Source of the DNA: Acidobacteria bacterium RIFCSPLOWO2_12_FULL_66_21 | Lineage (GTDB): Bacteria > Acidobacteriota > Vicinamibacteria > Vicinamibacterales > 2-12-FULL-66-21 | Direction: 5' to 3' | DNA length: 64,000 bases | NCBI GenBank assembly: GCA_001767455.1 | Contig: MELC01000075.1 | Location: forward strand, 78,191 to 142,190 | Part shown: positions 57,007-64,000 of the stretch, one piece after another | How the letters are laid out: the number at the start of each line of letters is the position of its first letter | How positions within the stretch are numbered: the first letter of the stretch is position 1 | Made by a program: the position numbers and the translations under genes | The notes under the pieces: generated by a model | What the model was told of the DNA's origin: nothing | Databases searched by the model: none | The model's input: the letters and a program-made list of their open reading frames with translations, nothing else

Positions 57007-57710
57007 GCCGTGGGCTCGTCGCCGCGCTCGTGCTGCTCGCCGGCGCGGGCGCGTCGGCAGTCAGCGCCGTGAAGGGCATCATGCCCGGACGCAGCGTGCG
57101 CGCGGAGGCGGAAAAGGTATTCGGGCGTCCGGTCAACGCCACGTCGGATTCGCGCGCGTCGTACGGCGGTCAGGACGGAGCCGAGGGTATTGATATCGAG
57201 TACCGCGGCGGCGTCGTCGATCGTATCGACGTCCGGTTCAATCCGGCACTGGCGAGCGACGACGTGCAGCGGCAGCTCGGACTGCCGGCGCCGAGCGCGA
57301 GCCGGACGATCGACGGACGTCTGACCGACTATTACGGCGGCTCACGCACACTCGTCCTCACGCACGAGTCCGCCGACGCGACGAGTCCCATCCCGATGGT
57401 GACCTATCTGAGTGCCGAGTCGTTCGCCCGCGCGGTGGAAGGTCTCGGCCCTCGCGAGTGGGAACCACCGTCGACGGCCGTGCGCCTGTCGAACCCGAGC
57501 GACGGCCCGAAGATCCTGCAGTTCAACCCAGGGGCGTGCAACGACATTTACCTCTGGGCCCAGCGGGAACAGGACGTGGCGAAGCGCGCAAGAAACGTCG
57601 CGCGGCGCCAGGCGATCCTCGCGATCGTCATCGCGTCCCAGCGCGGCGAGTGTGGCTCGGCCGCGAAGCTTGCGGCTGAGTACAAGGAGACCTATAAGGC
57701 CTCAAAGTAG
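56985..57710 (+). CDS. secreted protein of unknown function
   Basis: 241 residues from ATG 56985, overlapping the previous gene by 22 bases. Signal peptide SRGLVAALVLLAGAGASAVSA. The mature part begins KGIMPGRSVRAEAEKVFGRPVN, like proteins with a repeated xxIxPGxSTxxxVxxxLGxP motif that bind in the envelope, then a beta-rich middle (VDRIDVRFNPALASDDVQRQLGLP) and a helical C terminus. It probably forms an operon with the two upstream secreted-protein genes. Confidence 0.7.
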   Translation: MAHPKAVSRGLVAALVLLAGAGASAVSAVKGIMPGRSVRAEAEKVFGRPVNATSDSRASYGGQDGAEGIDIEYRGGVVDRIDVRFNPALASDDVQRQLGLPAPSASRTIDGRLTDYYGGSRTLVLTHESADATSPIPMVTYLSAESFARAVEGLGPREWEPPSTAVRLSNPSDGPKILQFNPGACNDIYLWAQREQDVAKRARNVARRQAILAIVIASQRGECGSAAKLAAEYKETYKASK

Positions 57711-57857
57711 CCCTTCGGCGCTGCCTGTGCGCTCGATTCAGCTCATTACTTGTGGACCGGATCAGGCCTGCTGCCGCGACGCGGGAGATTTCAGCGTGAT
57801 TTCATCGCGATTTCACGACATTCGCAGCCGGCCGCTGCAGGATCCCCTCCAAGGACC
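57711..57857. other. leader region of the 57858 gene
   Basis: Contains the three GATTTCA direct repeats (57788-57815) and no gene. The AAGGA ribosome site for ATG 57858 is at its end. Confidence 0.45.
57788..57815 (+). promoter_or_regulatory. three GATTTCA direct repeats with 11-bp period
   Basis: TTTCA occurs at 57789, 57800 and 57811, each preceded by GA, an exact 11-base period. This is the spacing of OmpR/PhoB-type response-regulator sites. It lies about 45 bases before ATG 57858. Confidence 0.5.
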
Positions 57858-58160
57858 ATGAGGGGCCACGCTTCGGATTCCCAGGGCATGGGGTCCTCTG
57901 CCGCATCGCGTCTGTCGGCCATCAGCGGACCGCCTGCCCGCGCGTTGACGCGTGCGGTGCTGCTGGCGCTCGATGGTCCGCTGGCTGCCGGACCGCAGGA
58001 GCAGGTGTCGCCGCCCCCGATCGCGATCGCGACGACGGCCGTCGAAGCCGTCGAGCACGTCAATGAGTTCCTGCAGCAGGTCAACGGCAACCCCCCAAGC
58101 CCGCCGGCCGCACACCGCTCAAGCTGTATTGGAACGCGGCGCGCGGGGACAACTTCACCC
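57858..58160 (+). pseudogene. secreted-protein gene, frameshifted and 3'-truncated
   Basis: From ATG 57858 (AAGGA upstream) the frame reads a signal-type segment RALTRAVLLALDGPLAAGPQE, then VSPPPIAIATTAVEAVEHVNEFLQQVNGNP. At a run of six C (about 58089-58094) the sensible frame changes, continuing KPAGRTPLKLYWNAARGDNFT to about 58160, where the DNA becomes antisense to the minus-strand gene. PLKLYW.AARGDN resembles the opening of a repeated module in secreted acidobacterial proteins. So there is a homopolymer frameshift and loss of the C terminus. Confidence 0.55.
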
Positions 58161-58395
58161 TGGCGGCGGCCTTGTTCAACTCCCGCATCGAGACGATGGC
58201 CGCCTTGTCGGGATTGGCGGCCTTCACGGCCTTGAACAAGGCACCCGGATCCCGGCCGTCCCACGCCTGGATCGCCGCGGCGACGCGTTCGAGCGGCGCC
58301 GTACCGGCGTCCTGCGCCGACGCCACTGCCGAAAAGGCGGCAGCGACGAGGAGCCGTGCAGCCGCCGCCGGCCACCGTTTTCCACTGAATCTCAT
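58081..58395 (-). pseudogene. small secreted-protein gene, 3' end replaced
   Basis: From ATG 58395, signal peptide WPAAAARLLVAAAFSAVASAQ and a helical mature start (APLERVAAAIQAWDGRDPGALFKAVKAANPDKAAIVSMRELNKAAARVK). After about 58160 the remaining residues (FQYSLSGVRPAGLGGCR) are only the antisense of the facing gene. The normal C terminus is missing. Family unknown. Confidence 0.5.
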
Positions 58396-58526
58396 GGGTT
58401 CTCTCCAGGGGTGGGTCGAGGCCTTGGCGGGGTGCAAGTTCTGGCCCACTCCGGTCGCCAGCCAACGTCACGCGTCGGCATGAACGCGCGTGAGCGAAGG
58501 CTGGCAGGAGTTGCCACCCGAGCGAG

Positions 58527-59933
58527 CTACCGGATCGCGTACGGCTTGAACAGCGGCAGCGCCATCCCCCGGTAGAGTTCCTGACGTCTGGTCAACGTGT
58601 CGTGGTTGAGCGAGACCGCTGCTGCCAGACACGCAAGTCCGATCGCGATGCCGATGATCGGTGCGACTCCCGCGCTCCGATCGATCACGTGCGCAGACAC
58701 GATACCGAAGGTCATCGCGAACGCAAAGGTCGGCAGCCACTTCATCCAGCGCAGCAGCACGGCGTACACGAGCGCGTCCGCTCCCGCCACCCACACCAGA
58801 ATATCGAGCCGGAGCGTCGACGGCGCGCTTCGGAACACGACGACGTGCGGAACGAGCAGGAAGAGCCACACCACCAGCCAGCCAAGCAGCCGCCGGCCCA
58901 CGAGCAGCGCGTTCAGCTCACGCAGGCCGAGAGGCAGCACACGAAGTTGTCGCAAGAGCGGCGACACAGGGTCGACACCCGGCCGCCGGATATTGACCAG
59001 GGACAGGCCCAGGGCGAGCAGGAAATAACAGTGAGCAAACAATGCGTCATCACGCAGCGGCAGCACGCCCATCTGTTTCATGGCCCAGAGCGGACCGGTG
59101 CCCTCACCCGGTGCCGGATTGAACGCGTACAGGCCAAAGAACGCTGCGGAAACGATCGCCGGAATCAAGGCGGCCATTGTGGCGGTCGACTTCAGGTCGT
59201 CGGCGATCAGCCTCGGCAGACCGACGAGGCGGCCCGGTCTCTGCGATCGAACCCCGTCCTGAGGCCGCCGGATGTCCCGACGCGCGCGGCCGGGCCGCGG
59301 CTCACCCGCCGGCGGGGAATAGAAGAACGCCGCCAGGGAAACGACGAGCGCGGCGCCCATCACCATCGCCGTGGCGCCGCTCACCTCCGCCCAGCTCGTG
59401 GGCACGATGGGCCGCAGCACGAATCCCCAGGCGAAACCGCCCATCAACGCCACGAACATCCCCGAAGCCTGGGCCGCTCTTCTGATAATCGAGCTGTTGT
59501 CGCGGATTCGGCCGGCAGCCACGCCCGTCACGGCGGCCACCGCGAGAAGCACGCCGGTGTACAGAAAGTCCAGGCAGCCCGATAGCACGATGAACTGAAG
59601 GTCCGGAGGATGGGTGAACAGCGCGCCAGCCAATACTCCAACGAGCTTCGCGGCGGTGGTCCAGCATGTCGCGACAAGCGTCGACGCAATCCACTGCGCG
59701 CGCCACAGCGTCCGCCGCGGAATCGGCAGCAGACCGATTTCCCGCGACCCGAACAGGCTCACTCCGGCAAACACACCGAGAAACCACGCGCCGCCGAGCG
59801 AGAAGGCGAGGACGCCGGTCGGAGCCAGCGCGCCCGGGACCATGAACAGCCAGACCAGCGCCAGGAAGCCCCCGAACCACAGGTAGACAGGCATGTGTCG
59901 CTGGAGCGCGTCACGAAGGAGGTGCCGGATCAT
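58527..59933 (-). CDS. ABC-2 type transporter permease
   Basis: 468 residues from ATG 59933 (AGGTGA seven bases upstream); a GTG at 59942 overlapping the ATPase stop is also possible. Around ten to twelve hydrophobic helices in two halves separated by a hydrophilic loop (PPAGEPRPGRARRDIRRPQDGVRSQ region). It would pair with the ATPase encoded immediately upstream. Substrate unknown; YtrA-type operons are often linked to cell-envelope stress or antibiotic export. Confidence 0.85.
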   Translation of the reverse strand: MIRHLLRDALQRHMPVYLWFGGFLALVWLFMVPGALAPTGVLAFSLGGAWFLGVFAGVSLFGSREIGLLPIPRRTLWRAQWIASTLVATCWTTAAKLVGVLAGALFTHPPDLQFIVLSGCLDFLYTGVLLAVAAVTGVAAGRIRDNSSIIRRAAQASGMFVALMGGFAWGFVLRPIVPTSWAEVSGATAMVMGAALVVSLAAFFYSPPAGEPRPGRARRDIRRPQDGVRSQRPGRLVGLPRLIADDLKSTATMAALIPAIVSAAFFGLYAFNPAPGEGTGPLWAMKQMGVLPLRDDALFAHCYFLLALGLSLVNIRRPGVDPVSPLLRQLRVLPLGLRELNALLVGRRLLGWLVVWLFLLVPHVVVFRSAPSTLRLDILVWVAGADALVYAVLLRWMKWLPTFAFAMTFGIVSAHVIDRSAGVAPIIGIAIGLACLAAAVSLNHDTLTRRQELYRGMALPLFKPYAIR

Positions 59934-59938
59934 TGGCG

Positions 59939-60808
59939 TCACCTGCCCAACGCCACGAACAGCTCTTCGAGGGACACCGGCGCATCGGACACCGCCCTCG
60001 CGCCTCGCCCGGTCAGACGTTCGACCGACGTGACGCTGCGGTCGATGAGCACGCGCCAGCGATCCTGCTCCCGCCGCTGCACGACGACCCCGGGCTGCCC
60101 GTCGAGGCCGGTGCCGTCCTGCGCGACGAAATCCACGATCCGGTACCGTTCGACGACCTCGTCGGTCGAGCCTTCGAAGACGAGCTGCCCGTTCTTGATC
60201 ATCCCGACGTGATCGGCAATCCGCTCCAGGTCGGTGATGGCGTGTGACGAGATGAACACCGCGCGACGCTCATCGTGGACCGCGGCCAGCAGCTCCGCGA
60301 AGACCTGCTGCCTGGCGATCGCATCCAGCCCGATCGTCGGCTCGTCGAGCACGAGCAGCCGCGGCCGCCACGACATCGCGAGCACGATCGCGAGCTTGAT
60401 CTTCGCGCCGAACGACAGCGTGCCGATCTTGTCCGCGCGGTTCAAATCGAGCGACGCGAGCAGATGGTCGCAGTAACCCTCGTCCCACGACGGATAGAAC
60501 CCGCGAACGAAGTCGATGGCCATGCCGATCCGGCTCCACGAGCGGAAGTCCAGCTCGGGACTGACGTAGCCCACCTGGCGCTTCATCTCGACCTCGTCGC
60601 GCAGGTGATCGAGGCCGAACACAGAAATCGATCCCGCGTCCTTCGCACCCATGCCGAAGATCAAATCGATGGTCGTGGTCTTGCCGGCGCCGTTGGGGCC
60701 GACGAACCCGTAGATCGCGCCGGCCGGTACGGTGACGTTGAGCGGTCCCAGCGTGAAGCCCTGCTCGAACTGTTTCGTCAGGCCGCGAATCTCAAGTGCG
60801 TTTGGCAT
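59939..60808 (-). CDS. ABC transporter ATPase
   Basis: 289 residues: Walker A GPNGAGKTTT, Q-loop segment YVSPELDFRSW, signature LSFGAKIKL (LSGGQ degenerate to LSFGA), Walker B LLVLDEPTIGLD and H-loop FISSHAITD. The divergent signature is seen in the YtrB/EcsA-type exporters. Start overlaps the end of the GntR gene by 17 bases; stop overlaps or abuts the permease start. Confidence 0.93.
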   Translation of the reverse strand: MPNALEIRGLTKQFEQGFTLGPLNVTVPAGAIYGFVGPNGAGKTTTIDLIFGMGAKDAGSISVFGLDHLRDEVEMKRQVGYVSPELDFRSWSRIGMAIDFVRGFYPSWDEGYCDHLLASLDLNRADKIGTLSFGAKIKLAIVLAMSWRPRLLVLDEPTIGLDAIARQQVFAELLAAVHDERRAVFISSHAITDLERIADHVGMIKNGQLVFEGSTDEVVERYRIVDFVAQDGTGLDGQPGVVVQRREQDRWRVLIDRSVTSVERLTGRGARAVSDAPVSLEELFVALGR

Positions 60809-61217
60809 GTCGCGACGCCCCCTGTTTCGGCAATTCGTCGTGCAGCATCTGCACGACGTCTTTGGTGGTGAGACCGGCTTCGGTGGCCTCGCGGACGGCC
60901 TCCTGAATCAGCCCGCGCGCGCGCTCGACCTTGGCTTCGCGGCTGCGATCCCGGGCGAGGTCCGACACAAAGGTGCCCAGCCCCTGGCGCCGGTAGATGA
61001 TCCCCTCTCGTTCGAGCTCCTCGTAGGCGCGCTTGACGGTGATGACGCTGACGAGCAGCTCTTCGGCAAGACCGCGAAATGACGGCAACGGCGTGCCGGG
61101 AACCAGCCGCCCTTCGCTGATCTCGCGCTTCAGGCCGTCAATGATCTGCCGGTACAGCGCGCCGCCCACGGCGGCCGAGAGCGGCGGAAGGAGCAACGTC
61201 CTGCGAACGGCGGTCAT
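60792..61217 (-). CDS. GntR-family regulator, YtrA subfamily
   Basis: 141 residues: winged helix with ALYRQIIDGLKREISEGRLVPGTPLPSFRGLAEELLVSVITVKRAYEELEREGIIYRRQGLGTFVSD, then a short helical C-terminal dimer part (KVERARGLIQEAVREATEAGL), the YtrA layout without a large effector domain. First gene of the GntR-ATPase-permease operon, which it probably represses by binding the adjacent operator. Confidence 0.94.
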   Translation of the reverse strand: MTAVRRTLLLPPLSAAVGGALYRQIIDGLKREISEGRLVPGTPLPSFRGLAEELLVSVITVKRAYEELEREGIIYRRQGLGTFVSDLARDRSREAKVERARGLIQEAVREATEAGLTTKDVVQMLHDELPKQGASRHAKRT

Positions 61218-61223
61218 GGTCCA

Positions 61224-61251
61224 TACTGTATATACTAACTATATAGAGTGT
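61224..61251 (-). promoter_or_regulatory. AT-rich operator/promoter of the GntR operon
   Basis: ACTGTATATACTAACTATAT with AGAGTGT is a strikingly AT-rich near-palindrome (GTATATA..TATATAG around CTAAC) seven bases upstream of the GntR start. YtrA-type repressors bind AT-rich dyads of this kind; it overlaps the expected -10 element. Confidence 0.6.
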
Positions 61252-61329
61252 CAAGCCGGCCCCTCCAGCTGTCTGACCGCGCCCGCGCGCGAGAACGAAA
61301 CAAGTAGTAGACATCCTACGTCTAACGAA

Positions 61330-61653
61330 CCGACACCTGGATCTCTGAAGACGCCTCGTCGTTCATCGACCGATGGATTGACATACATGCTGCCGTTGGC
61401 TGGATCCTCATGCTCTACGCCGTGTTGTTCCGCTTTCCTCTCGTGCCGCGAGCGCTGGCGGTCTTCGCGACTGCTCACCGTTGGACTGCACTTCGCAGGG
61501 ATCACGCTGCCATTGTGGCTGGGTTACTCGAGCGTGACGCTGTTGGGCGCGTCATTGGCGCTGGGCCACACGGCTGTGGCGGTATGGCTGATGGCCAGGG
61601 GTTTCGGAGAAGGCGCTCCCAGTCCAAGATCAGGTGAGGGATTCGCTGACTGA
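61330..61653 (+). pseudogene. small membrane-protein gene with a frameshift
   Basis: Frame one reads SSFIDRWIDIHAAVGWILMLYAVLFRFPLVPRALAVFA; at about 61458-61470 the sense moves to another frame, LLTVGLHFAGITLPLWLGYSSVTLLGASLALGHTAVAVWLMARGF. Joined, these make a compact three-helix membrane protein. No clear start or ribosome site. The rest of 61252-61844 has no gene I can support. Confidence 0.45.
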
Positions 61654-61712
61654 CTGAGCACTCGGTCCTCTGCACGCGCTGGCTCTCAGCCGATGAGCCG
61701 GCTCCACATTGC

Positions 61713-61728
61713 TTCACGGTTCTTCACG
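61713..61728 (+). promoter_or_regulatory. two TTCAC direct repeats
   Basis: CTTCACGGTTCTTCACGA has TTCAC at 61713 and 61723, ten bases apart, and the second is followed by GACACG as at 28770-28780. It lies about 120 bases before the 61845 gene and may be a related response-regulator site. Confidence 0.35.
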
Positions 61729-61844
61729 ACACGTGTGCTGAATAGCACAGTGCTTGCATTGCGGGGTCAACGATGATGGAAACGTGAGTCGAACCGGCGA
61801 GACGTGCGGCTCGCCGGGTGAAACACGACTGGTTGGAGGATGGA

Positions 61845-63017
<1,173 letters not shown>

Positions 63018-63036
63018 ACGGCGGTAGTGCGACAAC

Positions 63037-63077
63037 GTCTGCGGGGCGGCCTCCTGGCCGCCTCGCAGACATCTTTT
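63037..63077 (+). terminator. rho-independent terminator
   Basis: GTCTGCGGGGCGGCC and GGCCGCCTCGCAGAC form a 15-pair stem with one G-T pair and a TCCT loop, followed by ATCTTTT. Located 20 bases past the 61845-63017 gene. Confidence 0.92.
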
Positions 63078-63135
63078 CTCCCTGGGTGTCCTCGGGCGGC
63101 CCCTTCCCTTTCACCGACGCCTGCGATAGTGTGCC

Positions 63136-63154
63136 GGCTCTCCCGAAGAGAGCC
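63136..63154 (+). promoter_or_regulatory. hairpin abutting the prs start codon
   Basis: GGCTCTC (63136-63142) and GAGAGCC (63148-63154) form a perfect seven-pair stem around CCGAA, directly followed by ATG. The purine-rich AGAGAG that would act as ribosome site is in the stem, so the hairpin could limit translation. Confidence 0.45.
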
Positions 63155-64000
63155 ATGAACAACATCGTCGTCTTCAGCGGCAGCGCGCATCCGGGCCTGG
63201 CAAAGGCGATCTGCACGCGCCTGAGAACCCGCCTCAGCCCGTCGACCACCAGCCGGTTCAGCAACGACTGCCTTGGCGTGCAGCTCGGGGCAAACTGCCG
63301 TGAGGCGGACGTCTTCGTGATCCAGTCCCTGGCGCCGCCCGTCCAGGAGCACCTCATGGAGCTCCTGCTGATGCTCGACGCGGCGCGGGGCGCGTCGGCC
63401 GCGCGGATCACCGCGGTGATCCCGCACTACGCCTACGCGCGATCCGACAAGAAAGATGCGCCCCGCATCTCGATCGCCGCCCGGCTCGTTGCGGACCTGC
63501 TCTCGACGGCCGGCGCGAACCGTGTGCTGACGATGACGCTGCACTCGCCGCAGGTGCACGGCTTCTTCAGCGTGCCGGTGGACCACATGAACGCCCTGAA
63601 AGTGCTCGCCGCGCATTTCAAGCGGCAGCGGCTGGCCAACACGGTGGTCATCTCGCCCGACCTGGGCAACGCGAAGCAAGCCTCGCATCTCGCCCGCATG
63701 CTCGAGGTCCCCGTGGCGGCCGGAAGCAAGAAGCGCTTGAGCGATGACCGTGTCGTCGTCGACGCGATTGTCGGCGACGTCGAAGGCAGGGACGTCATCG
63801 TCCTCGACGACGAAATCGCGAACGGCGGCACGATGGTCGAAGTGCTCGAGAAGCTGCGCGAGTTCCGCGTGAAGCGGATCGTCGTGGCCTGCACGCACGG
63901 GCTGTTCACGGGAAAGGCGATCGATCGGTTAAAGGCGCAGCCGGACGTGGCCGAGATCGTCACGACCGACACGGTCCCGATCCCGCCGGAAAAGCGCCTG
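63155..64000 (+). CDS. prs: ribose-phosphate pyrophosphokinase (PRPP synthase) family, partial
   Basis: 282 residues visible from ATG 63155, running off the window; full-length proteins have about 310-330. Motifs are VFSGSAHPGLAKAIC, the catalytic-flexible region PHYAYARSDKKDAPRISIAARLVADLL, the binding segment LTMTLHSPQVHGFFSVPVDHM, SPDLGNAKQASHLARML and the PRPP loop VIVLDDEIANGGTMVE. The last differs from the usual DDMIDTAGT, and HSPQVHGF replaces the usual H.GQIQGF, so it may be a divergent paralogue. It makes PRPP from ribose-5-phosphate and ATP for nucleotide, His and Trp synthesis. Confidence 0.85.
   Translation, partial: MNNIVVFSGSAHPGLAKAICTRLRTRLSPSTTSRFSNDCLGVQLGANCREADVFVIQSLAPPVQEHLMELLLMLDAARGASAARITAVIPHYAYARSDKKDAPRISIAARLVADLLSTAGANRVLTMTLHSPQVHGFFSVPVDHMNALKVLAAHFKRQRLANTVVISPDLGNAKQASHLARMLEVPVAAGSKKRLSDDRVVVDAIVGDVEGRDVIVLDDEIANGGTMVEVLEKLREFRVKRIVVACTHGLFTGKAIDRLKAQPDVAEIVTTDTVPIPPEKRL

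Overview
The window is high-GC, densely coded bacterial DNA. Its gene content fits an Acidobacteriota member, most likely a Vicinamibacteria-type soil lineage. The clues are a MacB/FtsX-like permease of the ADOP type, a secreted S9 peptidase, a Ser/Thr kinase with a TolB-like propeller paired with its own sigma factor, many secreted proteins of unknown function, and abundant 7-bp-unit intergenic repeats. There is no rRNA, so this placement is an inference from gene content. Several breaks where one partial gene abuts another suggest either a much rearranged chromosome or a metagenome assembly containing chimeric joins.

Layout. 1-2.3 kb: fragments of a propeller protein and a histidine kinase, then a secreted Ig-like protein. 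2.6-9.4 kb: secreted TPR protein, S9 peptidase, and an OPT oligopeptide transporter coupled to peptidase T (peptide uptake and degradation). 9.4-12.8 kb: a broken GAF gene joined tail to tail with a Ser/Thr kinase that overlaps its ECF sigma factor. 13-15.3 kb: spmA-spmB and an MBL-fold hydrolase. 15.5-19.7 kb: ADOP permease, then sigma / membrane protein / STN-domain protein. 19.9-21.2 kb: tRNA-Asn, OsmC, DUF4203-like protein. 21.2-25.6 kb: lipid-head-group genes (YbhN-like protein, sugar/inositol-phosphate nucleotidyltransferase, and a three-part YbhN + degenerate middle + CDP-alcohol phosphotransferase fusion). 25.7-28.6 kb: the conserved recR-ybaB-dnaX-SRP RNA block. 28.8-33.5 kb: FAD oxidase, secreted propeller, tungstate-type binding lipoprotein, NmrA protein.

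33.7-38.1 kb and 47.2-54 kb are accessory and decaying: tRNA-Ser with a partial copy 2.9 kb away, a truncated phosphoesterase, two near-identical copies of a DUF433/DUF5615 toxin-antitoxin-like pair with the toxin broken in both, vapBC, an orphan vapC, vapC relics, and a SWIM-SNF2 helicase whose DUF6880 partner is truncated. Between them, 38.1-47.2 kb holds a sigma factor fused to a GroEL tail and then a CHAT-protease / anti-sigma / sigma cluster with a zinc-ribbon protein and secreted or membrane partners. This cluster is my first candidate for an undescribed system.

54-58.4 kb: secreted proteins including an M48-like protein with an altered third zinc-ligand motif. 58.5-61.2 kb: a GntR(YtrA)-ABC ATPase-permease operon. 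61.8-64 kb: a poly-proline outer-membrane-type protein with a strong terminator, then a prs-family gene that runs off the window.
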